From Aquanectria penicillioides (taxonomy: Eukaryota; Ascomycota; Sordariomycetes; Hypocreales; Nectriaceae), in assembly GCA_003415625.1 (NCBI GenBank), contig PYIU01000003.1, positions 6,634,001-6,698,000 of the forward strand: a DNA stretch of 64,000 nt, read 5' to 3'. This document shows, piece after piece, positions 10,804 to 23,000 of this stretch. Under the pieces are notes generated by a model. That model was not told where the DNA came from. It saw only the letters and a list, made by a program, of their open reading frames with translations, and ran no database searches. The position numbers and the translations under genes were made by a program. How positions within the stretch are numbered: the stretch's first letter is position 1; each line of letters begins with the position of its first letter.

Positions 10804-12654
10804 TCAAGTCCAAGCATTGTCACGATTCCAGGCGTCATTGAAGAACTGCTCTGAATCGAGCTCATTGAAAGGGATATTGTTGTTGTTGTTGTATATGACT
10901 TGGGACGGGAATGTATTGTCATCTTGATGTTGCAAGTGATCTCCGCTGCTTTGAGATCCGAACCCTGAATCGTGGGCTGGGAAGAAAGGATACTTCCCGT
11001 GGACTTGCCCTCCGTGTTGCATGCTCACTTGTTGGAAAGGTTGGGCAGCTATCGACGTACTGGCCAAGCCAGTTGGAGCTTCTGACTGGTTCAGTTGTAA
11101 GGTCGTTTGGAAGGTTTGGTACGGGAAATCTGTCGGCAACAACTCAAAGTCGGAGTAAATGGATGGTATAGGTTGTCTTGCTATAACCATGGAATGCATG
11201 GCTTGGGTATATTGCGGAGTTTGCGTGGTTTGTGGAAGGTGTGGATAGTAGTTCCCTGACCGATCCCCGGCGAACTCCGGGTTGGGGACTCTTGGCGGGG
11301 GAGGAGGGGAAAGAGGATGAGCGGCCGGAGTTGAAGTCCATGATGGTGAGGAAGATGGATGGGGAGGCCGTGATGAAAGGCTTCTTTTCTTAGGGATAGC
11401 TGGGCCGCTATTCGGAGACATCGTCGTCGTCGTCTCCTGGGCTGGAGCACGACTGCTCCTCTGATTTCTCTTACGTGCACCTTCGCGAGTTGTGGTTGTT
11501 TCTGGTGGAGGACGCCACTTGGGCACTTCAGTCGCGCTGCAGAAAGCGCTGTAAAGAATTCTGGATTTTCTTCTCATCGGCCAGTCTTCCCTATACAGAC
11601 AGATGCTCGGCTCCTGGAGGTGGGCGTGGAGGTCCCGCTTGGTGGGGAGCTGCTCGTAACACCGGAGGCATACAGAAGCACCCTCGTGGGAGCTGTCTGC
11701 CAGGTCTTCCTCCGTCCAACTCTCGACTTGCTGGCAGTGGGTGCACCTTGACTTGCCTTTGACATCGCCATCATGGCTCTCACACTGGGTGAGGTAACGC
11801 TGATTTGATCGCTTTGGGTTTTTGCCCCGGATTAGGCCGTGATCGCTTATTGCGTGGGTAATGATGTGGGAGATTTCCGTCTTTGGCTTTCCACACGAGG
11901 TCCACGGCTTGTCCGCATAGTCATTCGGCTCGTGGTTGAAGAACATGCACCACTCGCATGAGTGTTCAAAGTCTTCATCCTCAAGTTTGCGAATATCCTG
12001 AGCGATGGCCCTGGCGTACGCCGGGTAGGGATGGTGTGGTACACTGGGTGCGACAAGTCCCTTCTTCTTCTTTGGCCCGCTGGGGGCTTCGTCTTGCCCA
12101 TTCTCTGACCGAGTTGAAAGTCTCCTCTTGCCTTGCGTGGGAGGAGATGTGGATGTAGTGGTCTTAGATTCGATGCCGTCGGAACCCTCTGGCACTGAAG
12201 GAAGTACATGATCAACTTTATCAAGGAACTCATCGAGTTGCGGCTTTCGGTGTGGAGCCGACTCCCAAGGAATAATGCTGTAGTCGAGTGGGAAGTTGTC
12301 TGGGCCAATCCAGAGGTTGACATCGATAGTCCCGGCGGTAATGTGGGAAGTTTGTAGGTTATAGCAGTTCGCAGTTCCATCTTCCCATAGCCCCATACTC
12401 GGATCGGAAATGGTATTATGGCCAGGAGGACCGTCGGGGGAGGAAGCCGGTGGTGCCGATGATGGTTGATTAGTATAGTCGTTGGTGGGGATGTCGGCAT
12501 AATCGCCGAGCGGCCTGATGGGATGAGACATTCGAGAGCATGCCGGGCCCTTGTCTGCTGGCCCTGCTTCGGATGTAAAATAAAAATAGGATGGCGAACG
12601 CGATGACGATGGATTTGGGTCGCGGTTACGATATGTTAATGGCAGCGTGGACAT
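10804..12654 (-). CDS. Uncharacterised Cys/His-rich protein, probable nuclear regulator
   Basis: An uninterrupted 616-residue frame from the ATG at 12654; an in-frame ATG at 12531 (MSHPIRPLGDY) is a reasonable alternative start. The N-terminal half is Ser/Thr/Pro-rich with a basic patch (KKKK, 195-198) that could be a nuclear signal. Two Cys/His groups follow. The first is C233-x2-C236, C254, H263/H267/H272. The second is C304-x2-C307 and C329-x2-C332, with H343/H345 and C352. The spacing resembles degenerate C2H2 or treble-clef zinc sites but is not a textbook finger. The C-terminal 250 residues are low complexity, rich in Pro, Ser and Gln with an Asn run, as in fungal transcription activators. 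I do not recognise a named family; a role in gene regulation is inference from composition. Confidence 0.7.
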   Translation of the reverse strand: MSTLPLTYRNRDPNPSSSRSPSYFYFTSEAGPADKGPACSRMSHPIRPLGDYADIPTNDYTNQPSSAPPASSPDGPPGHNTISDPSMGLWEDGTANCYNLQTSHITAGTIDVNLWIGPDNFPLDYSIIPWESAPHRKPQLDEFLDKVDHVLPSVPEGSDGIESKTTTSTSPPTQGKRRLSTRSENGQDEAPSGPKKKKGLVAPSVPHHPYPAYARAIAQDIRKLEDEDFEHSCEWCMFFNHEPNDYADKPWTSCGKPKTEISHIITHAISDHGLIRGKNPKRSNQRYLTQCESHDGDVKGKSRCTHCQQVESWTEEDLADSSHEGASVCLRCYEQLPTKRDLHAHLQEPSICLYREDWPMRRKSRILYSAFCSATEVPKWRPPPETTTTREGARKRNQRSSRAPAQETTTTMSPNSGPAIPKKRSLSSRPPHPSSSPSWTSTPAAHPLSPPPPPRVPNPEFAGDRSGNYYPHLPQTTQTPQYTQAMHSMVIARQPIPSIYSDFELLPTDFPYQTFQTTLQLNQSEAPTGLASTSIAAQPFQQVSMQHGGQVHGKYPFFPAHDSGFGSQSSGDHLQHQDDNTFPSQVIYNNNNNIPFNELDSEQFFNDAWNRDNAWT

Positions 12655-15147
12655 GTTCGTGGAGAGGTGACGAGCGAGAAGAGTGCGCAATAGCCGAGGG
12701 GTTTACCACCGCGACGATGGCGAGATGTATCCCCACGACTAGTGGCTCAGGAGGATGCGGAAAAACAGAGTTGCGACACCCGAGGCCTGTTTGGGAAAAA
12801 GGCGACAGATGTTTGCAGGAGAGAGGAAACAAGGCGGTCCACGAGGAGAGAACTTGGCCGGGCCTTACTGAGTATTATGTGGCCTTGTGTCGATATCCAA
12901 CGGCTCCTCCCCGTCGGGCTAGAATGGGTTCACTTAGGTGCCAATGCCTCTGACAGCTGATTGCCCGACAGAGCCAATCTTCTGAGCCTCTGCCGGCGGC
13001 GATTGGCGATGGATCGCTGAGGCTTGAAAATTGCATTTGTGATTTCAAGGCAACCCCGCACCCCTACAGCCTTGAAGACGCGGGCTACCAAGACGGAGCC
13101 TATCACGCCAATGGCATAGGCTTGGTGCTCATCGAGTCTGCTTGTCTGCCCAGCAGGTGACCGAGCTGTGCGGTGGTTTCCTGGATGGCCAAACGAATCG
13201 CTCGAGAGTACGGAATGGCGTTGAGCTTTCGTTGCCCGAATTGGAAGACGGCGACCAGGTTGTTCCCTGCGGCCAGCACTTCTAGTCGAGGCCCGCCATG
13301 TATTGAAAAGCCCGTCGACGAGACGGAACGGCAATCGAACCCAACATAGCAAATCGCCAATGTTAGTTGCCGTGACGACGAAAACGGCCCTGCTGCTTCT
13401 TGTTCAACCTTTGCGCTCTCTGGGGGCCTCTCCTTTTCGTTGTGAGGCCAGCCTCAACTCTGGTTGGGCCGCCACGTCAGCAAAGCAGCGACAAGAGGCA
13501 CAGCATCGAGCATTTGCTCCCGAGCGATGAGCACTTCGAACCTGACCGACACACGCCCATTAGCGCCCGAACCACCATCCCCCAGAGCCTCAATCGTCAC
13601 CGCCCTATGATTCATTCTGAGGCTGCTGGGCATCCCTCGACGATCCTCCCCCGCCTACTGGACAGCATAGTTCCGGTCCCGGCCCGCCCCGCCATCCAGC
13701 CTCAACTTCGCTATTCGTCTGTTGGAGCAGACTCCCGGAATCCGCCGACTCGACGTGTTGCGAACCACGCTGGCGAACCACGCATCTTTGTGCCTCAGGA
13801 AGACGTCATGGGAATACTCACCCTCCTACTCCTCCCCTCCTCCGATCCCGCCAATCTGCTGGGCTACGGGGTGCAGATGGCCGCCGGCGACACGACGGAA
13901 ATCCGTCATAGTCTCGGTGCTAAGTGGAGATGTAACGCTGTCTATGGCCTCGTGCCAGCCGGAGGACCAAGGAGATGTTGATAAAGAAGGGCGTTGATGC
14001 AATGGGGCGAAGCAGCGTAGGGAGCAAATGACTGATGCCGCGGCGGGTTCTGTCGGATTCGGGCGGATTGGAGCGGAAAACAACCGATACCCGTCGCTGG
14101 ACGGTCGATACACGATTGGCCTCGTTACATTTCGCGACGATAGTCGTTTTCCTTTGGACCGGTTGCGCTACGGATGGGTATCTTCGAGCATGATGCCGGG
14201 CGTCGTCGAACTCGTGATTCTCGCGGCGCTTTCGAGCAAGGACCGAGGAACAAAAGTCGAGAGGCGCCTGGTGCCCTTTATGCTGTCTAGAAAACGCCGC
14301 CACATTCCAGCGGCAGGCAAAAAAGAGGGTTTGGGGGCCTCAAAGAATTCCAGAAATGACCCCATTAGAGTCAATGCTACTGAACGTGACGGCCAAGTTC
14401 AGACCCAAATCTATTCTGGGCAAGTGAGCGACAAAAACGAAAATGAGCTATCACACTTATTAGTTGGGGGCTTTGGAGGGCAGACATGGGACGTGGCATG
14501 AAACCTGGCGTGGGGCCTCGAGAACGGTTATCTCGTTGTTTGTCTATTTTCACATGTCCGAGCTGAAAGAGAGTCTCTAAATGACGACATGCATGAAGAA
14601 GAGGGACAATATCGTAAGAGATGTGTTGGCTCCTTCTGAGTAAGACCTGGAAAAGATGGCAACGTGGACAGCAACGTGGGGGAAAGCAGCTCATCTGATC
14701 GTTGCTTGTAATGTCATGCAAACAAACATCAGCGTGCTCCGAGTTGCAGCGACCCGATAGCGCTGTAGTGGAGCAAGCAAGCGAGCTGAACTGAGCTTTT
14801 GGTATGGTTGCGGAGACTTTCTTGTGGCCCATCCTTATGCGAACCCTCAGTCTCAAGTGTTCTTATTCGTTCCCATTAGCCATGATGTTGAATCTGTACG
14901 ACCAAAATTCATGTCGTGACTGTAAAGTTGATATATGTAATTCGAAATATATATTTTTTCACACTTGAGACAATGGTAAACCCTTCACATGACCAGGCGT
15001 CGCTACACGCCCAAGTCAACCCAGTTTTGTGGGGCCTTAGTACCCACAAGGCAGTCTTGGCCATCTTTGATTGACTCTGCTCCTGTTTTCTACAACGTCA
15101 ATCCGACTATCGTGAGCCATCTGCGTCTACACGTAGGACCCGGCACT
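12655..15147. other. 2.5-kb spacer with weak coding-like segments
   Basis: Upstream side of the Cys/His-rich gene and of the Tse2-like gene. Two minus-strand open segments in different frames (13360-13103 and 13352-12930) have a protein-like look (for example HGGPRLEVLAAGNNLV), but no donor/acceptor pair joins them and I recognise no family. Plus-strand ORFs at 13400-13981 and 14028-14501 lack domains. I cannot call a gene, although a degenerate one is possible at 12930-13360. Confidence 0.4.
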
Positions 15148-15885
15148 ATGTTCCGGCTCATTAGCCGACTCCACACCCCACGTTTTGGACCCATCCTGAG
15201 ACGGGCCTTCTCAGTCAAAGCCATCCATTCCGTTTTCCCTGCGTCCTTGATCTACTACAGCCCTCGAAAGAAATCCAGCTTGTACGACGCCAAGGAGTCC
15301 GACAGTCGCCCCAACGACCTATATGATGAAGGGGTTGTCGTAGCTAGCGATGGGCTAGTATACCCTAGTGTAGACAAAGAATCTGGTAGAGTCTTCGCAA
15401 GGGCTTGCGCGTGTGTGAATCATTGGCTGATGATACAGTCTCCAACGGCGCCGTAATGTATCCGAATACATTCACTTTGCAAGAATATGTACGTAGATAC
15501 ACCGACGAGATTCTTGACCGACAAGAGCAAGGCGAGAAGATTGAACTGGGTCAAATATATACCATACCCAAGGGTAAGTGCGCAACCATACAGCCAGAAA
15601 AGTCTAACGCAACTTCAGGCACGCCGCTTCCTGAAAATTTGGTCCTCATCAATGAAATTTTGTCCCAATTCTCTCTTCAACCGTCACGTGGGATGAAACT
15701 GCAGGGTAAGCAAAGACTGTCTTGGGATTGAACTCAATATGCTAAAATGCCAAGATTTGAATCAGTCACTTGATGCTTTCTTCGGCAAGCACGCGATCAA
15801 AGACAAAGTAGATAGTTGGATTGAAAGCCATCCTTTTGACGAAGCAATCCCCGATGACGAAGACAAGGTGTGGAGGTCTAAATGA
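15148..15885 (+). CDS. Tse2-like ADP-ribosyltransferase-toxin-domain protein
   Basis: A toxin-domain gene of the Tse2 group (named after the Pseudomonas type VI effector); fungal genomes hold many uncharacterised members. Four exons are inferred: 15148-15385, 15439-15573, 15619-15705 and 15755-15885. The three introns of 53, 45 and 49 bp have GTAGAG, GTAAGT and GTAAGC donors and CAG/AAG acceptors. They keep one frame, giving 196 residues with no break. The first 25 or so residues are Arg-rich without acids, like a mitochondrial presequence. Around residues 60-70 is the GVVVASDGLVYPS block; exon 2 begins with the SNGAVMYPNTF block; exon 3 carries PLPENLVLINE and SLQPS. Family membership is recognised from these blocks. 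Enzyme activity, target and host benefit are unknown. The next gene is a decayed homologue on the opposite strand. Confidence 0.78.
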
Positions 15886-16413
15886 GTCTGGTGTACCTGG
15901 TGAGTTGGCGGCACCTACTTCTCTGGGGAAGAGGTAGCAAAAAACCCTGCAACTACGTTGAATGTTATATCCATCACAATACAAAAGAAATTAAAGTTCA
16001 AGAAGTTGTTAAAAAATGTCATCATCAAATAATATACTACTTTAAAATTTGATCTTTTCATGTCATAAACTACTCTTAAGCATTCAAATTTCGATTATTA
16101 CTATTAAATTATCTCTAAAATTGTTTATTTAAATCACTATAGCACCCGACCCATTTACGGGCTATATCGTCACCTGTCTATGTTCAGGTGAGAGGTATGG
16201 GTGTTTTGGGTGTGCACTCAACCAACCGGATACCTGTATGATCTTCATTCATTTTGGTGGTCCTCGAAGAAGGACATAATTGTAATTGAACATTTAACAT
16301 TGCTTAATGCGGTATGTATTGAATTGCGGAATGGGAGTGGCTCTATGATATATACACTGTATGCAGAAATTGTCCGGAACACAAGTCTCATGCCCATCTC
16401 TCTATTTTTCCGT
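15886..16413. other. AT-rich spacer between convergent Tse2-like copies
   Basis: The stretch 15990-16150 is strongly AT-rich. A small hairpin with TCACCTG/CAGGTGA arms lies near 16170. No reading frame of interest is seen, and no candidate immunity gene sits between the two copies. Confidence 0.5.
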
Positions 16414-17052
16414 TCACGATGTAAACTGTGAAAGTTCTGTGGGAGATGGATACGCTTTTACCCACTGCTCCCTGGTGTAAACCGTCGCGTTGCGTATTAA
16501 AAAGTTGGTGATGGTGTCGTTCAAGTCTGTACGGCTTTGATTAGCTTCGAAACGGAGTTGGATGGGGCAAGTATCACCATCAAGTGTCATCTCCTTAGCA
16601 GGCTGGAGTGAATAATGATCGGTCCGCTCATGGACGAGCAACAAATCTTCCGGGAGACGTGTTCCTGAGATGAATTGAGTCAGTTGCATCTTAAAAAAAA
16701 TATTTGGTTTGCGCATCTAGCTTACCTGCGGCAACAGCGAAAACCACAACATCCGATCCTCGAAAAAGTCGGGTGACAAGATGATGTTGGTATGGGGAGT
16801 TGGGTCTCATAGAGGCCCCATTGGGAGCTAAATTCATCTATTTAAAAGAAGCTCGAGGAAATGCCTCATTCGTTCACCGACCTTTATATGACGCTGGGTT
16901 AAGCGCCAGTGGTTTCACCCGTCCACCCGGAGCGTGAATATCAAAGACATGGCGCTTGGGGATAATGCGCGCACATAGACCTGAAAGCCATTGTTGACCC
17001 GAAACAACTCTTTTGGGAGTGTTTGGAATACTGATATGGCTTTTAGCGACAT
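16414..17052 (-). pseudogene. Decayed second Tse2-like toxin-domain gene
   Basis: A minus-strand homologue of the 15148-15885 gene, tail-to-tail with it. The N-terminal part starts at the ATG at 17052 (segment with LPKELFRVNNG and RALSPSAMS) and stops at about 16915. The middle, about 16900-16737, is readable only by changing frame. The C-terminal part is open again from about 16716 to the stop at 16414 (TRLPEDLLLVHERTDHYSLQ, the same region as the intact gene's third exon). Some interruptions could be introns, since a GTAAGC-type donor lies near 16729. The block before it needs at least one frameshift and holds stops, so I call it broken. Sequence identity to the intact copy is low, so it is an old paralogue rather than a recent duplication. 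Confidence 0.6.
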
Positions 17053-20000
17053 TTTAATGAGGGTATTGATCGAAACGGTGTCAGAAATGTTGGCCTTGCG
17101 TGCGTCAAGGATTGTATGGTGCCTGAAATACAAGGCCTTTTATGTAACTCAACATCATCTTGATCTTGGAAAATGTGTAATCAATTCTCGAGACTATGCC
17201 TCTGGCTACAACAAGTGAAATAGTATAGTTTCACCCATCTCAGCCGTGTTGGTTTGGATATTCTCACTGTTCTGGGTCTAGGTCCAAAAGTGTGGACTCA
17301 TTTGTCATTCGGAGATTGTTCGTTCGGGAACTCGAGATAGACAGGAGTCGCTTTAATTTTGTCGATTGGCTTGTGGCTTGGAAGAGATTTTGAGACTGCT
17401 AGTAGCGATAGTGGTGCGAGATGACAGTAGGCTTTTGATTCCAGGGTGACTTTGTTAAATTTGACTTTCTCTGGACAAAGCGAATGAATAGACACCCTAT
17501 TACCGCAGTCAACACCAAACGCAGCAGAGATTTCTAGTGGCCGCAACGTTGGCATCCGATAGTTTGTCAGCAGAATGATTGAGGCAACCTAGCAATAAGA
17601 TAATTGGTTGACTAGCTCTCGTAGATGGAATAACTAGCAAGCAAGAACTTGGCTTCGTTGTAGGGTGAAATTTGAGACTGTTTGGTTGAGGTTGGGTACC
17701 ATAGGATCATCTTCATCTGTAACAAATGAACTAGATAGAGAGGGTTTATTGGGATATACAGGTTGACCCGTGGACTTTAGATCTATGCCGACCGCGTAGG
17801 CAATGAAAATGGGAAAGAAGGAGACAGAATATTGGACCTGACGTCTTCGCAATAGCTAGAGTTTTGCACTGGGGAAATAAACATCCTCGAGCAAAAGTGT
17901 TAGTTTGAGATTTTGCCAACCGAATCCGAGGTATGGCGTTGTGATGTGGTACATAATTATATTGGGTACATCTCTCTGATGACAATGAAGTGAGGGATAT
18001 TAGGTGGTCCGAAACCATGATCCAAGAAACCTGCCCAACTCATTGGAGAGTTGACTGCAGATAACTGAGTTACCCCCAAAGGAAATATCCTCCGATTCTC
18101 ACATGGGTGATTTGTAACGACGTTGTAATGGCTGTGAGGCTTGGCATGACAACCAGGGGATATCCTGGAAACATGGTCTGTTTTAACGAAGGAGTCATTT
18201 GGTCAAAGAGCTACATTTGTATAGCCCTCGGAGTGCCCGGAATGTCCCGAGATATGAGCACAATATGTCGACGAAGTTGCGAATGTAGATCAGATCATGA
18301 CAATTGGCCAACACGGCGGCAAGAAAATGATGCGGTGAGGCCTCACTGGGTGGTACGGGAAATGGAAGGGGAGACTGAATCCTAGATGTTATTTATGGGC
18401 TGACCCAAATCGGAGAGGATTTAATAGAAAATGAGTTTCATTTTCTGAAGAAGAACGAAGCTGGTGGTTTGAACAGCGTATCCGTCAAACTGAAGTTCAT
18501 GAGAACCAGAGCTGTGTGTCAGAATTAGAGGTTGTTGTATGTGGGCATTTGGTAGTAGAATACTCAACACGAAGGTTTGGTCTGTTTCAAGGCACGTAAC
18601 TGCGTCAGATGATGTTCAAGAACCATCAGTTGTTGTGGTTGGAGGAATCGCCATTGTTGAAATGTCAGCCTTGGTGCAACTCTGGGTGCCTTGGTTTCTC
18701 AATGTGGGCCTCTGGAAATAGGCTGGATTGAGGAAGCTGCGTAATCTTCCCCCAGAATGGGAATAATCCTTTGGACAGACATTGGTATGCACTGACAATG
18801 AAGTCCAAGATAGGAAATTTTGAAGTCTAGTACAGCGATGGTCTGTTGGGGATCCTTGCCTAGGAAAGAGGCGAGAATTGCCACATACGACCGGCAAGGG
18901 ACGACGAGGTACATTTCAATGGGGATGGCATGGGACGAACCATTAGCATTGAACCATGATTATGAGTGAGTACATATATGGGATTTGGCTTTCAAAAGAT
19001 AATTAGAAAGAGTTAAGCTCGCAATGAAGTGAAGTCCGACCCCGAGCTGCAACATGCAGCATCTCTACCACCTTTGGGGCAGTATTAGTATAGCCCAAAG
19101 ACGATGTCCTCATGGTGTCCAAAAGCACCCCACTGACCAGCATGTCATCGAAGAGCGGCACTTTTGACGAATTGGGCAATCAAGATTGTGCAAATGATAA
19201 AATGGCGCATTCACATGGATGGCAAGGACCGAATAGCGGACGGAATCACGGAGACAAGGGATAATCACAATCAGTGAGAATGACCCCATTGGGGGAGGAA
19301 GTCCGTGCGTTGTGGATGACGTTGTACACCCCTGAGCACGGCTTCCATCCGGAGAGAAATGCGAGGCGAGAGGAGCTAATTGGAAATGTGGAATTTGACA
19401 AAACGCATTCTTTAGTCCCCATTCACCATGTCTTGCTTGTGACATGTCGGCAGGGCTTGGCTAGTGTCCTTTTTTCCTCCGGAAATGACAGGTGACTAGT
19501 ATATGAAGAAAATCGCTAGCTACATCGATCGACGAGCCGAGCCTCTATCGCGATTGCAGATTCCGGCTCACGGCAGAGCCGCAGAAGGGGTTGTTGCGGC
19601 ACGCGGAACCCGTCGATGGCTTCTCCCAGGAGGATGGGCCGATTGTCCAAGGCAAACCCTGCTCGCAGAGACCCAGGAAATTTGGACTTCAAGGACCTGG
19701 GCTTGCATTGAATGCGGAATGTACAGTACTCGGACGCAGTTGAGGTGCAAGGACGTTGGGAACAGGGACTGGGCCGTGCAATGCTGGCGGGTTACTCCTC
19801 AAGCCAGGTTACTCCGCACGAGGAGAAATCAGGGCGTGAGGAGTTGGGAATGAGGAGTGATGATGGGCTGATCCTCCTGCATTCGACGGAGCTGTTCGTT
19901 TGCAACAACATCGATGATGTCATATGCCGGTGCTGGTGAATGTTTCATGACCCGTTCAAGATGGACTGACACAGTGCTAGACTATGGAAGCTAAGTGCTT

Positions 20001-23000
20001 GGCGCCAGGAAGAACGAAAACTTCTCCACCCTTGACCCGTAATGTAATGAGTGAATGCAATGGTGAGGCCGAGGGCCTCTGCGTTGATGCTTTGGGTACT
20101 ATCCACTGTACAGTACCTAAGATGTCGTATAGAATAGAACCACACACATACACCGCCAAGTGACGCAGGCGAAATGCAAGGCAACGGAAAGACAAAGAAG
20201 CCGAATAAATACTACCATAATAACTAGCTAGTTCGCACTTGTACATACATGGCCGGGGCTAGCAATGCGACGCTCCGGACCTGGGCTCGCCGAGCACCCA
20301 ATGATTGGACTTTTGAGGTTGCAAAGCTTTGAGTCGGCGTGCTTCTGGTGCGGAGAGCGGAGACGCAGTGGAGTTCCCCGCATGTCCTCCACTGAAGACG
20401 CTGGAATTCTCGGGGAGGGGCGCGGGCGCCTGCAGGGGCACTGCATTGGGGTAGCGACAGCACTAAAAACGGCTGGGGGTTGGGGACCGAGGGGCGACTT
20501 GCAGGAGGGGGAAGGGAAGGCTGATTGCTCTACCGAACGAGCTTGACATCATCCTGGCGGAAGGAGCCAAGCAAGACCTTGCTGCTTTTTGGTGGGAGCC
20601 AAGCGGATTCGAGATTCAGTGTTGAGCGACTCAGTGGCAGTGGTGTGGAGCAGGATGGAAGGCCACATCGACAGCCACGGTGAGGTGAGATGAGATGAGG
20701 CGAGCGTGAAGTGTGCAAGACGACGGCACGGCACGGGCAGTGGGCCTTGCAAAAACGCTAGAGATTTGGCCGAACAAGGGAGGAGGGCTCATGGTTTGAT
20801 CCAGCAGCTCAGCCCTCGACTGTGAGCAGGCTTGCAACCCAAACGTCAAATCCATCAATCACGTTGCCACGAGTTCACCATGACCACGAGGCCAAGACAC
20901 ACAGCCACGAGAAATCCCGCCGTCATGGTTCGTCGCCCGATGCCAAACACGAGTCAAGCTGTCCGGACTACTAGGCACTGCATTACTACCGCATTACCCC
21001 AACCCGCAACCTAGCTTTTTCATCTGTTGCTACCCCGGTCGCGAGTCTTGTCCCCGCCGACCCCAAAGGACAAGTTGCGCCGCTGATTTCCTTTATTAGC
21101 TAGAAGAGGAAATCGACAGCCCTAGACACCCCAAGGCCTGTTTCGGTATCCCTGACCAGCCCACCAGCCTTGATCCTTGGCGATCCTCGGCACAATCGTC
21201 TGCATCCCCATCCACAATTGCTTCATAACTCGAGAGGCCAAGGTGAAACAAGTTGGCCTCAGCGACCGGCCTGGTGTCCGCCTGTCCTCTCGGTCTACTC
21301 GCCGACCTCGCCCAAGATCAACATCACGCAACCCACTGATTCGCCTCGCCGTGCGCGAGCCCAGCTGTCCAATCGGACCTCGATTCTCGGGGGGGGGGGG
21401 TCTCGTCAGCTGACCCCGTCCACTTCTCCATGGCCCGGGCTCACCGGTGTGGGACCTGTAGTGAAACAACGCAAACAAAACTGGCTCTCTCGCGCCTAAT
21501 GTCAATGGCCTTTGCCAAGTTCCGTGAGGCTGTCTGTTTGTATACACAGAGGAGAGAAAAGTCACCAAGATTGGTGACTGGGATGTGTAAGCGGGACGAC
21601 TCATAGGCCCCTTCGGCAGCTTCAGGATGCCGAGATGGACCGTCCACCACCGCAGGGTTCTCCAAGAAGCCGGGAATCACCCGTACACGCCCCCCTGGAC
21701 ACTCTCCATTTCCGGAATGCCGTCCAAGGATTCAATCTTGGGTATATTCATGGGGAACCCAGCCCGAAGAATACCTGGCTGCCTAAGGGGCAATGCCTTT
21801 CAAAGTCCCGCGGAGTGCGCTGAATTGGGTGCCAAATGGTAACCTTGTTGTATCTGGAACATCCCAGAGTCTGGAACGGGGCCATCCTTGTGATCCCGCC
21901 CGAGTCTGTTCATCAATGCAATCAAGTCTGGCCTTATGCAGTGATTTCCTAGAATAGTGATGAGAGAGACTAGAAAAAAGGACCCAGGGGATATTGAAAC
22001 CCCACCAAGCTGGAGATGGTCCTTACTTCATGGCAGCACCCGCTGGACCTCGGAGTCTTATTCTCTTGATGTGTAAAGTAAGTTTGAGTCAGAGTTGTAA
22101 TAGCAACTGGTGAAAACATTGTTCTGTGGCCTTGAAAGTTTCCGTTTGCCGCGCCATTGGGCCAGCAGTGGCGCGGTCGCACCTGGGCACGACTTGCACA
22201 CCTGAGTGGTTTGAAACGACTGAGCACAAATTGTAAAGGAGTGTATCACGCCTTCCGGAGTTACCCATATAATATGAAGGGATTAGAGATAAGTGGGTGA
22301 ATCATGATGGGCCCATGTGCTATTATGGTCGAGTTGTTGGTCAGTTGGAACCGCGGATTGATACTGCATGCCACGAGGGTTGTGAGAGGCTAGTTACTAG
22401 ACTCCTTCCCACGCTTCACAATAGTGATACACATACCTGAGTAATTTTCAAGCAAAAAGAGCAAGTAAGTTTCACTCAAAACCGTCTACAAGTGAATATT
22501 GGGCCCATAGCATGTATAGTTATCAGTCCGGCCCAGTCAAGGTTCTCCAACTGGTCCACGAAGTGAACGAAGTCGACACTATCATGTAAGTCACGTATAT
22601 TGACACCTAAGCTTGTTTTTCTAAAATATACCTCAATAAATGACGTGATTCGTAAAATTAAGCTAGTTTCATTTACCACGCGGCAAATGCTGATCTTGTC
22701 ACACAAGTATCAAAAGAGGCAGCCGAACTGGACGATACGCCAAGGACCATGGATCGGAACCGAGGGCGGGCCTCATACGGCGTCACTCTACGCCAAATGA
22801 CACAAAGAACAGGCCCTAATTTTCAAATCACTTATATCGAGCCACAATAGCAGGAACCTGGCTATTTCCCTCTTGTCGTTGGAGGTTGATGAAGCTTGGT
22901 GTGGCAACTATCAAAGATCTTGCCAGCTACATGGTGTGATTATGTACCGAACCTCAAGGCCGAGCAACGTAGTATTCACGACACTCAACGAGGCCCCCAA

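Noticed and set aside
12930..13360. Possible minus-strand gene in two frames
   Set aside because: Protein-like but unassignable text with no splice pair joining the frames; kept only as a note in the spacer entry.
13400..14501. Plus-strand ORFs between the Cys/His-rich gene and the Tse2-like gene
   Set aside because: No domain, signal peptide or intron logic; start codons and codon use are unconvincing.
14989..15147. Upstream start for the Tse2-like gene
   Set aside because: The in-frame ATG at 15148 begins at the conserved leader-like N-terminus; the extra 53 residues look like translated 5' UTR.
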